This document shows positions 37,658-46,620 of a stretch of 64,000 bases of DNA, in pieces. Source of the stretch: an uncultured Lachnospiraceae bacterium. GTDB lineage: Bacteria > Bacillota > Clostridia > Lachnospirales > Lachnospiraceae. Location of the stretch: NCBI GenBank assembly GCA_910589195.1, contig CAJUTC010000002.1, positions 62,001 to 126,000 on the forward strand, read 5' to 3'. The position numbers and the translations under genes are program-made. The notes below the pieces were generated by a model, which saw only the letters and a list, made by a program, of their open reading frames with translations, did no database searches and was not told the DNA's origin. Every line of letters begins with the position of its first letter. Within the stretch, counting starts at the first letter, position 1.

Positions 37658-38989
37658 ATGGAATGGTTAAGCCTGTTAGGTGTATGTATTGCTCTGGCCA
37701 TTTTTATCTATTTGGCTTATAAGGGGTATAATATTATATTTCTTTCCGTGTTATCGTCAGTAGTTGTAGCAATATTTAGTATGCAGAATCCGATTACAGT
37801 TTTAAATGAAACGTTTGTAGGCGCATTCAGCGGATTTATTAAAAGTTGGTTTTTAGTATATATTTTAAGCGCAACCTTTGCAAAATTAATGGGAGAATGC
37901 GGCGCCGCAAGATCCATTGCTTTAAAAATCGCACGCCTGTGCAGAAAGCGCCCGGTGGAGGAGCAGAAGTTTTGGGCAATCCTCTCCCTTCCGATTATTA
38001 ATACCATCCTTTGCTATGGCGGCGTATCCTCCCTGGTTTGCGTCTTTATCATGGTTGGGATTGCAAAAGATTTATTTGAGGAATTGGATATTCCGTGGCA
38101 TTACTACGGTATGGCGGCTCTTGGATCTGCAACCTATGCATTAGGCGCCCTTCCCGGAGCTCCGGATGTATTGAATTTAACGCCAACCTCCTATTTAGGG
38201 ACAACCCCTATGGCGGCTCCCGGCCTTGGCATCATTGCAACAATTGTTATGTTTGCCCTGTCATGCCTTTATCTTAGGGGCTCTTTAAAGAAGTCAGAAC
38301 AGTCAGGGGAAGCCTTCCTTCCCACCGGTGCAAGGATTGCAGCGGATAAGTCTATCGGAGGGCAGGAAAATGTAGAGTATCCTTTGTGGAGAAGTGTGCT
38401 GCCTTGTATTGTACTGCTTTTGGTTATGAACGTATTAAAGCAGCCGGTTGTTTTGGCTATGATCTGTGCCATTTTATGCTGCCTGATTCTGTTTTGGCCG
38501 CAGCTTAAAGGAATCCTTCAGCCTTGTATTTCCTCTGGAATTCCTACAGGGGCAGTAACTGCTTGCTTAATTAGCTGTACAGTAGCATTTGGACGGGTAG
38601 TATCTGGAAGCCCGGCTTACAATTTGGTAGTGGGCGGGTTAGATACCGTATCAGCGTTCCTGCCGCCGGCATTTCAGGTTTTCCTCTGTGTAAATGTGGT
38701 AGCGGCACTTACCAGTTCTTCTACCTCAGCCGTATCGGTTGTATTTGATTCCTTTGCAGAGCGGTTCCTGGCCACTGGCCTGCCGGCAGCAGCAATTCAT
38801 CGGGTAGCTACGGTAACGGCCCTGGCATTGAATACCTTACCCCACAGCGTAGGCGTGTGTAATGCGGCTGGAGCTTCCAAACTTACCATCGGAGAGATTT
38901 ACAAACACTATTTGTGGATTACAGTCGTATTCCCCATGGTAGCTTCTCTCGTACTTGTAATATTGGTAAGTATGGGGATTTGCTTTTAG
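37658..38989 (+). CDS. GntP-family carboxylate permease 2
   Basis: A 443-residue membrane protein, paralogue of permease 1: same start architecture (LLGVCIALAIFIYLAYKGYNII), LCYGGVSSLVCVFIMVG, LPGAPDVLNLTPTSYLG, FDSFAERFLATGLP and LNTLPHSVG. About 11-12 helices. It is the last gene of the NMO2 operon; GAAGGAG lies 6 nt before the ATG. A separate permease for a second related acid is a plausible reading. Confidence 0.85.
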   Translation: MEWLSLLGVCIALAIFIYLAYKGYNIIFLSVLSSVVVAIFSMQNPITVLNETFVGAFSGFIKSWFLVYILSATFAKLMGECGAARSIALKIARLCRKRPVEEQKFWAILSLPIINTILCYGGVSSLVCVFIMVGIAKDLFEELDIPWHYYGMAALGSATYALGALPGAPDVLNLTPTSYLGTTPMAAPGLGIIATIVMFALSCLYLRGSLKKSEQSGEAFLPTGARIAADKSIGGQENVEYPLWRSVLPCIVLLLVMNVLKQPVVLAMICAILCCLILFWPQLKGILQPCISSGIPTGAVTACLISCTVAFGRVVSGSPAYNLVVGGLDTVSAFLPPAFQVFLCVNVVAALTSSSTSAVSVVFDSFAERFLATGLPAAAIHRVATVTALALNTLPHSVGVCNAAGASKLTIGEIYKHYLWITVVFPMVASLVLVILVSMGICF

Positions 38990-39121
38990 AAAGCTTTCGA
39001 CAGATGCACGTAAACATGCCAAATGCCAAAAACAGGAAATTTGGCGTGGGCGGGAATGGCGCAGCTAATGCCAGTCCCGCTTGGAAGAGCTGATACGTTC
39101 ACTACAATGAAATAAGTCAAA

Positions 39122-39149
39122 AGCCGCCTGATATTTGGCGGCTCTTTGT
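39122..39149 (+). terminator. Weak terminator-like hairpin
   Basis: AGCCGCC (39122-39128) and GGCGGCT (39137-39143) with an 8-nt loop and CTTTG after it. The T-run is short; it lies just 22 bp before the ligase start and could attenuate rather than stop transcription. Confidence 0.5.
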
Positions 39150-39170
39150 GCTGACATACAGGAGTTTATT

Positions 39171-40688
39171 ATGAAAAAAACATTCGATTCATTTATCCGT
39201 ATTTTTGAGAATGGGATGGAAGCTTACCCGGATAAAACCGCCTTAATTTTTGAAGGGCAAAAACGGACCTATAGGCAGATTTATGAACGGGCCGGAAAAA
39301 TAGCGGCGTATTTGCGAAAGAATGGGATCCGAAAAGGGGATCCGGTAGCGATTATCTCAAAAAATAGCCTTGACTATATTGAAACCGAGTTGGGTATTAT
39401 TATGGCAGGTGCGATTGTAATTAAGCTGAACTGGCGGCTGGCGGTGCCGGAACTGCACCATCTTCTGGTATTTAACCATGTGAAATTTATCTTTTTCCGC
39501 TCCCAGGATATGAAAATCCGGAATGAGATGTGTGTGCTGACGGAGGAGTTATGCCCATCCAAAGATTTGGATCGGATGGATGAATTTCTGAAAGATGAAA
39601 TACCGCTGGCTCAATTCGTCAAACGGGAAGACCGGGACGTGCTAATGCACCTTCACACCAGCGGGACAACTGGCGTGCCCAAAACCGTACGATATTCCAA
39701 TGGATCTTTTCTTCGGGAACTGGAATCTTGTGTGGAATCGCTGCTTTTTGATTCCCATACCATATTTCAGATGATGAGCCAGTTGTTCCATTCAGCTTGC
39801 ATGGGAACCTATGCTTGTTTAGCTTGTGGAGGAACCGTTGTGTTTTTTGGGAAATTTGATCCGTCAGCGTATCTGGCCAGCATAGAGAAGCATAAGGTAA
39901 CCAGAATCAGCGCAATTCCTACTGTGCTGACAGCCATATTAAATGCCCCGGATTTTCATAACTATGATCTGAGCAGCATCCATATGATCAGCTATTCCAC
40001 CTGCCCGATGCCGCCAGATTTAATCCGCCGGGCGATGGAGCAGTTCCACTGCGGATTCCAGCAGTCTTATGGGATGACGGAAATGGGATCCATTGTAACC
40101 ATCCTTTCTCCAGAAGATCACTTGCGGGAAAAGATGCGCTACTTGAATTCAGTGGGAAAACCGATTGCAGGCCACCAAGTGGTGATTATGGATGAACAAG
40201 GACAGAAATGCCCGCCAAACAAAGCAGGGGAAATTGTAGTCAGAGGCCCAGGCATGATGGTTGACTACTATCAGATGGAACCTGAAACAAAAGAAGCTAT
40301 TGTGGATGGATGGTATCATACAAAGGATATTGGGTATCTTACGGAGGACGGATATCTTTACATTAATGGAAGAAAAAGTGATATGATAATTTCAGGCGGC
40401 GAAAATATATTTCCTCAGGAGATTGAGAATGTACTGCGAAGCCATCCAGATATTGCGGAAACGGCTGTTTTAGGAATTCGGGATGATTACTGGGGAGAGG
40501 CGGTTCATGCTTGTGTTATTTTAAAACGGGAGAATTCGCTAAATGAACAGCAGATACAAAGTTACTGCCGTGGTAAGATTGCCGGTTATAAAATTCCGAA
40601 AAAAGTGCATATTTATAAGGATTTGCCACGGACGGCTACCGGAAAAGTGACAAAGGCAGAATTGGTAAAATGGATAGAAAGAGATTAG
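39171..40688 (+). CDS. AMP-forming acyl-CoA ligase
   Basis: A 505-residue ANL-superfamily ligase activating a carboxylic acid with ATP and CoA. Motifs: P-loop LHTSGTTGVPKTV, QSYGMTEMGS, GWYHTKDIGYL, GRKSDMIISGGENIFPQEIE and the C-terminal lysine segment PRTATGKVTKAEL. ATG 39171 follows CAGGAG (39159-39164); an in-frame TTG at 39135 overlaps the hairpin and is rejected. It gives the cluster an ATP-driven entry in addition to the CoA-transferases. The PucR-type regulator begins 3 bp after its stop, so regulator and ligase are coupled. Confidence 0.92.
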   Translation: MKKTFDSFIRIFENGMEAYPDKTALIFEGQKRTYRQIYERAGKIAAYLRKNGIRKGDPVAIISKNSLDYIETELGIIMAGAIVIKLNWRLAVPELHHLLVFNHVKFIFFRSQDMKIRNEMCVLTEELCPSKDLDRMDEFLKDEIPLAQFVKREDRDVLMHLHTSGTTGVPKTVRYSNGSFLRELESCVESLLFDSHTIFQMMSQLFHSACMGTYACLACGGTVVFFGKFDPSAYLASIEKHKVTRISAIPTVLTAILNAPDFHNYDLSSIHMISYSTCPMPPDLIRRAMEQFHCGFQQSYGMTEMGSIVTILSPEDHLREKMRYLNSVGKPIAGHQVVIMDEQGQKCPPNKAGEIVVRGPGMMVDYYQMEPETKEAIVDGWYHTKDIGYLTEDGYLYINGRKSDMIISGGENIFPQEIENVLRSHPDIAETAVLGIRDDYWGEAVHACVILKRENSLNEQQIQSYCRGKIAGYKIPKKVHIYKDLPRTATGKVTKAELVKWIERD

Positions 40689-40691
40689 AAG

Positions 40692-42296
40692 ATGGTATTA
40701 TCTTTACGGACGATATTTCGACTTATTCAATGGAAGGATTATAAATCCTCTCCCAGCTTGGACTGGGAGAGGAGGTTTGCAGATGTGTTTCTTTTAGAAA
40801 CGGAAATGGAACAATTAGATGAAGATATTCTTTATGTTGCGGATCTAGAAACGCTGACACGATATTTTGCGGCGCGTCCAGGAAATATAGATCCCTTTTA
40901 TGGGATCTGCCTAGCAGAAAATCCGGAAGAAGTGTTCCGGTTTTCGGATCAGGTGCACTGGATTTATGTGCCAAAGCATCACGGAAGCATTTCCGTTTTT
41001 AATGAATTCCGGCATTTATTTTATCGCTTTCAGGCATGGGATCGGAAATTGGATCAGATTATTTTATCAGGGCAGGATATGAATGCCATGTTAATGGCAT
41101 ACACGGAAATCCTTCCCCATCACCTGCTGGTCTGGGACGCGTCTTTTAATATCTGTGCTTATACAAAAGACGTTCAACCGCCCAATTCCAATGTGGCGCA
41201 GATGGAAGAAAAGGGATATTTTTTGCGGGAAACGGTAGAAATTCTAATCGGGAAAAATCTGATTGCCAATACCACCAATATGGGAACCAGGTTCCTTTCC
41301 GGCACAATGCTTCCTTCCGGAAACAGCGCGCTTTTGCACCACTACTTCCGCCAGGGCCTTCGATTTTATACCTTATGCGTTTATTGCGGGGAAGATCCCA
41401 AGGCCGATCCGGGAGCATATGATTTAACAGAATATTTCTTTAAACGGTTTAATTTGTATCTAGATAAAAATGGGCCAGTATTTAAAGAGCGACGATTTTT
41501 ATATGAGTCTTTTTTAGTCAGTATTCTGGAAAAAAAGCTGACAGACGTCAATGTGATAGAAGAAAAAGCTGAGATTTTTCATATTCAATGGAAATCGGAA
41601 TCGGTGTTATACTGCATCCAGTTTATGGAATATAATCCAACCATAGCCCGGTATTTGATGGAAACCTTTCCCAACACTTCTCCCAATGTAAAGTTTTTCC
41701 AGCATAACGGGATGATTTTAATGCTGAAATCCAGGGAATACCGCTATCCTTTTGTGAAAGAAAAGGAAGAGGGATGGCAGGAACGGATTACCAGGCTTTT
41801 AATCCCTAATCAGGCATTTTGCGGCATCAGCTCTCCCTTTTCCCATTTAAAAGAGCTTCCTACTGCCTATAATCAGGCGTGCGCCGCCCTTCAGTTTGGC
41901 CTGATGTTCCAAAAACAGAAAGCGGAACGTCTATATTTTTACCGGGACTTTTATCTTTACCATATGTTTCAATGCGTCCAGGATTCTTTGCGGCTGGATT
42001 CGCTGTATCTGAAAAAATTTGATGAGCTGATGGAAGGGGATATCCGTAAGAATACCAATAATATGCATCTTTTACAGGTGTACCTGGAAAATAACCAGGC
42101 AGTTACGGCCACAGCCAAGGAAATGTATATGCACCGGAACAGCGTTCTTTATCGGATTCATCGGATTGAAGAAATACTGGAAGTCAGCCTGGAAAATCAT
42201 AATGATGTGTTCCGGGTGAATTACTCCCTGAAATTAATCAAATATTTAGCCTGGACCAGAAAAGAATATGAGAAATACCGGTGTTTGCTGGAATAA
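40692..42296 (+). CDS. PucR/CdaR-like transcriptional regulator 1
   Basis: A 534-residue regulator with a long N-terminal sensory part and a C-terminal PucR-type helix-turn-helix (about 465-525; LLQVYLENNQAVTATAKEMYMHRNSVLYRIHRIEEIL). Such proteins are usually activators that respond to a substrate or CoA ester of the pathway. It starts 3 bp after the ligase stop with no good ribosome site, so it depends on translational coupling. Its architecture and length match regulator 2 at 47647, and the pair may recognise the same TGGTT-N5-AACCA sites. Confidence 0.87.
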   Translation: MVLSLRTIFRLIQWKDYKSSPSLDWERRFADVFLLETEMEQLDEDILYVADLETLTRYFAARPGNIDPFYGICLAENPEEVFRFSDQVHWIYVPKHHGSISVFNEFRHLFYRFQAWDRKLDQIILSGQDMNAMLMAYTEILPHHLLVWDASFNICAYTKDVQPPNSNVAQMEEKGYFLRETVEILIGKNLIANTTNMGTRFLSGTMLPSGNSALLHHYFRQGLRFYTLCVYCGEDPKADPGAYDLTEYFFKRFNLYLDKNGPVFKERRFLYESFLVSILEKKLTDVNVIEEKAEIFHIQWKSESVLYCIQFMEYNPTIARYLMETFPNTSPNVKFFQHNGMILMLKSREYRYPFVKEKEEGWQERITRLLIPNQAFCGISSPFSHLKELPTAYNQACAALQFGLMFQKQKAERLYFYRDFYLYHMFQCVQDSLRLDSLYLKKFDELMEGDIRKNTNNMHLLQVYLENNQAVTATAKEMYMHRNSVLYRIHRIEEILEVSLENHNDVFRVNYSLKLIKYLAWTRKEYEKYRCLLE

Positions 42297-42310
42297 ATAA
42301 GGGGATGGCA

Positions 42311-42354
42311 GCAAAATCGGTTCATCCTGTAAACAGGCGATGAAACAATTTTGC
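42311..42354. terminator. Bidirectional hairpin between convergent genes
   Basis: GCAAAATCGGTTCATCCTG (42311-42329) pairs with 42334-42354 (ending GAAACAATTTTGC) around loop TAAA, with a 2-nt bulge and two mismatches. A second hairpin CTTCCGA/TCGGAAG lies at 42380-42398. Together they separate PucR1 and crotonase 2. Confidence 0.6.
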
Positions 42355-42448
42355 CGGATCCCTCCCCTATATGTTTTCGCTTCCGAATTTATCGGAAGGC
42401 TTGGATTCTCAACCTTGTGTACTGACCAGATAGCATCCGGCCAGTGCA

Positions 42449-43240
42449 CTAATTTTCTTTATTGTATTTGGGTGCCCGTTTCTCTAAAAACGCGTTTACA
42501 GCTTCTGTAAAATCAGGCTGTCTTGACGCGGCTGCCATTTCTCTGGCTTCGTCTTTGGAAAATGCTTCCATTTCTCCGTAAAAATATTGTCTGATTAAAC
42601 GCTTTTGCCCTCCGTGGGCAGTGCTTGACTTTCCGGCTAGTTTTTCCGCCAGGGCGTAAGCGGTTTCTGAAAGTTTTCCTTCTTCAGCAAGAAGGGTTGC
42701 AAGACCTATGCGCACACATTCTTCTCCACGGCAGGCATCTCCTGTCATCATCATTAATTCCGCTTTATCCGGCCCTATCAGGCGGGTTAAGGTATAAATG
42801 CTTCCTGTATCGCCGCAAAGGCCAAGGTTTACAAAGGCCATAATCATTTTGCTGGAAGGCTCTACGATTCGGAAATCACATGCTAAGGCGCAGCTTAAGC
42901 CGGCTCCGGTGGCAACTCCATTAATCATGGCGATAACCGGTTTCGGGCAGCGGCGGATGGCGATGGACATGACGCTTACGCTCTCAATAGCTTGGGCGTC
43001 TAAGTATTCTCCCGCGTCAATTAAGGCTTTAAACCGCTTAATATCCCCTCCGGCGGAAAAATGTTTTCCGGCGCCTGTGATGATAATGGCCCCCACGTCG
43101 TTTCGATTCCCCAATTCTTCCATGGCATCCGCAATTTCAAAATAAGATTCCCGGGCAAGGGCGTTGCTGTATTCCGGACGGTTTAAAGTAACGGTGGCAA
43201 CACGGTTTTTTACTTCTACTAAAATGTTCTGATATTCCAT
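42449..43240 (-). CDS. Crotonase-fold protein 2 (isomerase-like)
   Basis: A 263-residue enoyl-CoA hydratase/isomerase superfamily protein with oxyanion segments KHFSAGGDI and GVATGAGLS. The two catalytic glutamate positions of true hydratases are Ser116 and Phe136, the same replacements as in crotonase 1, so the two form a subfamily and are probably isomerases or related enzymes. Start at 43240 chosen because GGAGG lies 8 nt upstream on the minus strand; the in-frame ATG at 43255 has none. It follows CoA-transferase 3 on the same strand with a 38-bp gap. Confidence 0.86.
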   Translation of the reverse strand: MEYQNILVEVKNRVATVTLNRPEYSNALARESYFEIADAMEELGNRNDVGAIIITGAGKHFSAGGDIKRFKALIDAGEYLDAQAIESVSVMSIAIRRCPKPVIAMINGVATGAGLSCALACDFRIVEPSSKMIMAFVNLGLCGDTGSIYTLTRLIGPDKAELMMMTGDACRGEECVRIGLATLLAEEGKLSETAYALAEKLAGKSSTAHGGQKRLIRQYFYGEMEAFSKDEAREMAAASRQPDFTEAVNAFLEKRAPKYNKEN

Positions 43241-43278
43241 AAAATTTTCCTCCATAAAGTTTGATACGAAGCAGTTGC

Positions 43279-44457
43279 CTACTGCTCCTTTAGTTGGATT
43301 CCGAATTCTTTAAAAACAGCCTCATTATCGGCGCCGATCCCATGGGCATGTTCTGCTTTTGGCGGTTCTACGCTGCCCATTTTTACAGGAGGCATGGCCA
43401 GGGTAATCTGATCGCCGTTAGGGTAAGTGATGGGGCTTACAAAGCCATTTTCAAGAGCTTGCTTGCTGGTATGATTGTCCTTAAAATGAGCCAGTTCGCT
43501 GACAATAATATCAGCCGCCTCCAGCTTAGAAAGAACTTCATCAGCGTTCAGCTTTAAAAAGCAGCCTTCAAAATAGCGGATGCAGTCTTCCCGGTTTTTC
43601 GGATCAAAGGTAGCCTGCTTGGTACAAAAGCGGGGATCATCAATAATTTCCTCAGCGCCTACCGCCTGGCAGAAAGCGCGCCAATAGCGCTCGTATTCGT
43701 TTACCACTGGCAGGATCCAGCGGTGGTCTTTCGTTTTATAGGGAACTCCCATGGGGCCTCCCTGGTAACGTCCTCTGGGCCACTGGTATCCAAACTGGGT
43801 TCCGGTGGACATGATGCTAAACATCCACATGGCGGCGCCGTGAAGGGACAGGGATACATAGTCGCCTTTCCCGCTTTTTTCCCTTCCGTAAAGCGCGGTA
43901 CCGATAGCTCCTGCAAGAACAGTGCCGCAGATTAGATCGCCAAATCCCATTGGCAGGTAGATCGGATAAGACCCGGGGGCATCAACCATCATGTCTTGGA
44001 TAAAGCCTCCGGTGGCAAACATGGCGATGGCGTCAAAACCTGGGAAATTTACCTTTGGGCCTTTTTCGCCGTAGCCCAACAAGATGGCATAAACTAGCTT
44101 TGGGTATCGTTCTTTTAAGGAATCGTAATCCAGGCCAATTTTTTTTAATGCCTGGATCCGGTTGTTTGTAAGAAACACATCTGCTTTTTCCAGCAGCTTA
44201 TGGAACTGCTCCATGTGGCTGGGATTTTTTAAATTCAGCATCACAGCGTCTTTCCCGCCGTTTAAGGTGTCATAGATGGGGTTTTCCTCTTCTGTAGCCG
44301 GGCAGAACAAAGTGGGGCCAAATTTCCGCTCCACATCGCCGGCGGGTGATTCTACCTTAATAACCCGGGCGCCCTGAGTAGCGAGGACACGGCCACAAGA
44401 TGGGGCGGCAATGTAAGTAGAAAGTTCTATAACGGTGATTCCTTCCAATGGTTTCAT
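43279..44457 (-). CDS. FldA/HadA-like class III CoA-transferase 3
   Basis: 392 residues beginning MKPLEGITVIELSTYIAAPS. It shares with CoA-transferases 2 and 4 the blocks GLDYDSLKERYPKLV and GYGEKGPKVNFPGFD; the catalytic aspartate is Asp174 in MGFGDLICG. ATG 44457 (minus) is 9 nt after AGGAGG; the open frame continues upstream to 44610 without family-like sequence. It is the first gene of a two-gene minus operon with crotonase 2. Confidence 0.87.
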   Translation of the reverse strand: MKPLEGITVIELSTYIAAPSCGRVLATQGARVIKVESPAGDVERKFGPTLFCPATEEENPIYDTLNGGKDAVMLNLKNPSHMEQFHKLLEKADVFLTNNRIQALKKIGLDYDSLKERYPKLVYAILLGYGEKGPKVNFPGFDAIAMFATGGFIQDMMVDAPGSYPIYLPMGFGDLICGTVLAGAIGTALYGREKSGKGDYVSLSLHGAAMWMFSIMSTGTQFGYQWPRGRYQGGPMGVPYKTKDHRWILPVVNEYERYWRAFCQAVGAEEIIDDPRFCTKQATFDPKNREDCIRYFEGCFLKLNADEVLSKLEAADIIVSELAHFKDNHTSKQALENGFVSPITYPNGDQITLAMPPVKMGSVEPPKAEHAHGIGADNEAVFKEFGIQLKEQ

Positions 44458-44977
44458 GATGAATAACCTCCTGACAGTAATTGGTTCCAATGCCGATTTT
44501 CGGTGGGTGTAAACCCGGAAATTACCTGCGAAAATCGTGTGCGTCTGCCGAAGGGTGATAGCAAACAGCAAGTTTAACCGTGACCTGCCGCCACACGCTC
44601 CAGCGAACATCTTTGGGCTTATTCTAACAAATTAAAGGCACAGAACAAACTGTAAATATTCCAAAACACGGGATTGGAAAAGGAGGCGAAATTGTGCATT
44701 GCAACTACTGTAGGCTGGACGGGTCAAAACGTACAAATCCGGAGTTTTGGAGGGAAATGTTTTTTGGAATATATGAAGATGAAAAAAAGAGGGGCGATGA
44801 GCTAGTATAGTAACATACCCCATATTCTAGATGTTGGTGTCAAAAGGCCGTTTTCCGCCTTGATACCGGATTACTCTGCACTTTATGCGCCCGTAATCCT
44901 AAAAAACATGTAAAATCCTGGTATTATATTCTATCCGGTATAGGAAAGAAACAGGGGAAGAGGCGAAGGGAGGTTTT
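44458..44977. other. 520-bp divergent intergenic region
   Basis: Between CoA-transferase 3 (minus) and the crotonase 3/etf operon (plus). I find no TGGTT-N5-AACCA site here. A dyad GGATTAC (44868-44874) / GTAATCC (44893-44899) and an AT-rich stretch with TATTATATT (44922-44930) precede the plus operon, but no well-spaced promoter can be called. No credible gene. Confidence 0.5.
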
Positions 44978-44980
44978 ATT

Positions 44981-45760
44981 ACGGAATTTCAAAACTTTAA
45001 ACTGGAACTTGACCAGAAGGGGATTGCGCTTTTTACGGCCAATCGACCGGAAAAATTGAATGCGTTAAATGATGTGTCATGGGCAGAGATTACAGAATTT
45101 TTTGCCTGGGCGGATCGGGCGGAAGAAGTAAAAGTAGTAATTCTTACGGGAGCAGGAGATAAGGCTTTTATTGCAGGCGCGGACTTAAACAGCCTGAAGG
45201 TGAAAAAATCCACAGACTGCTTAGGCGGCGCGGGGCAGAAAGCGTTAAACCAGATCCAAAGGTGCGCAAAACCGGTGATTGCGGCAGTGAACGGCTATGC
45301 CTTTGGAGGCGGCTGCGAAACGGCGCTTGCCTGTGATTTCCGTGTGGTATCGGATAATGCCCTTTTTGCGCTTCCGGAAACAGGCCTTGGAATCCTTCCG
45401 GGGGCAGGAGGGACACAGCGCTTATCCAGGCTGATTGGATTAGGCAGGGCTCAGGATGTGATTCTTTTGGGGCGGAAAATAGGCGGGCAGGAAGCGGTGA
45501 CCATCGGACTTGCCACAAAATGCGTACCTCAGGAGGAGCTGCTTTCAGAAGCAAGGAAAATGGCGGAAAAGCTGATTGCAAAAGGCCCGATAGCCATCCG
45601 CATAGCAAAGCGCGTGGTGCAGGCCTCCCTATCTGGCAGCCAGGAGATAGGAGAGCTTCTTGAGATGCTGGCGCTAAGTACTTTGTGCGGCACAGAGGAT
45701 AAGTCAGAAGGGGTAACTTCTTTTCTGGAAAAACGGGCTCCCGAATATAAGGGAAGATAG
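44981..45760 (+). CDS. Enoyl-CoA hydratase, crotonase type (non-standard start)
   Basis: About 259 residues. A true hydratase by its residues: GGGCE (Glu113) and ALPETG (Glu133) are the two catalytic glutamates, and oxyanion segments KAFIAGADL and GYAFGGG are intact. The conserved N-terminus EFQNFKLELDQKGIALFTANRPEKLNAL is encoded upstream of the first ATG/GTG/TTG candidate (TTG 45056). Between the in-frame stop at 44900 and 45056 there is no ATG, GTG or TTG. GGGAGG (44968-44973) points to ACG at 44981 (7-nt spacing, giving MEFQN) or ATT at 44978 (4 nt). Either the start codon is non-standard or a base is wrong. EtfB follows after 39 bp. Confidence 0.82.
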   Translation, partial: TEFQNFKLELDQKGIALFTANRPEKLNALNDVSWAEITEFFAWADRAEEVKVVILTGAGDKAFIAGADLNSLKVKKSTDCLGGAGQKALNQIQRCAKPVIAAVNGYAFGGGCETALACDFRVVSDNALFALPETGLGILPGAGGTQRLSRLIGLGRAQDVILLGRKIGGQEAVTIGLATKCVPQEELLSEARKMAEKLIAKGPIAIRIAKRVVQASLSGSQEIGELLEMLALSTLCGTEDKSEGVTSFLEKRAPEYKGR

Positions 45761-45799
45761 GCAAGAGGAAAATAAAAAATTATAACGAGGTGACAGTAT

Positions 45800-46606
45800 A
45801 TGAATATTTTGGTTTGTATCAAGCAAGTGCCGGATACTACGGAAATTAAGATTGATCCGGTAAAGCACACGTTAATCCGGGAAGGGGTTCCAAGTATTGT
45901 AAACCCATTTGACGCATGTGCGCTGGAACTGGCTGTGCGGTTAAAGGAAAAGGAAGGCGGTAAGGTTACGGTAATTAGCATGGGGCCGGCCCAGGCGAAA
46001 AACGCGTTGAAAGAATGCTTATCCGTAGGCGCGGATCAGGCGTTTTTGGTTACAGATCGCGCATTTGGCGGATCGGATACATTAGCTACCAGCTATATTT
46101 TAAGCAAGGCCATTAAAGCGGTAGAAGCCAAAACCAATGAAAGCATGGATGTGATTTTCTGCGGCAAGCAGGCGATTGACGGAGATACGGCCCAGGTAGG
46201 GCCTGAGATTGCGGAGCATATGGATCTTCCCCATGTAACATTAGCGACTGGCGTGGAAATGACTGAGGGAAAGCTGCGTGTACAAAGAGATACAGACGAA
46301 GGACATGATGTGGTAGAAGTTTCTCTGCCTGCCCTTGTTACGGTAACGAAAACCCCGTTTGATCCCCGCTATCCCTCCATTAAGAGCAAAATGGCGGCAA
46401 ACCGGGCTGTTATCACTGAGATTACCAACAGTGACCCAGATATGGAAACAAAACCGGAGTATTTAGGCCTGAATGGATCGCCCACCAAGGTAAAGAAAAC
46501 CTTTACCCCGGATCAGTCGAAAAACGGCGTGATTTTAAAAGAAGAAACCGGCGCGGAGGCTGCCGTAAAGCTGGCTGCTATGCTTAGCGATGCCAAGATT
46601 ATTTGA
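45800..46606 (+). CDS. etfB: Electron transfer flavoprotein beta subunit
   Basis: 268 residues starting MNILVCIKQVPDTTEIKIDP. Family blocks NPFDACALELAVRLKE, VISMGPAQAKNALKECLSVGAD and CGKQAIDGDTAQVGPEIAEHM are intact. With EtfA it accepts electrons from acyl-CoA dehydrogenases. The sequence is of the clostridial type, some of which bifurcate between NADH, ferredoxin and crotonyl-CoA; whether this one does cannot be decided here. It lies in the operon crotonase 3, etfB, etfA, with a 14-bp gap to etfA. Confidence 0.94.
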   Translation: MNILVCIKQVPDTTEIKIDPVKHTLIREGVPSIVNPFDACALELAVRLKEKEGGKVTVISMGPAQAKNALKECLSVGADQAFLVTDRAFGGSDTLATSYILSKAIKAVEAKTNESMDVIFCGKQAIDGDTAQVGPEIAEHMDLPHVTLATGVEMTEGKLRVQRDTDEGHDVVEVSLPALVTVTKTPFDPRYPSIKSKMAANRAVITEITNSDPDMETKPEYLGLNGSPTKVKKTFTPDQSKNGVILKEETGAEAAVKLAAMLSDAKII

Positions 46607-46620
46607 GAGGTGCAGGGACT

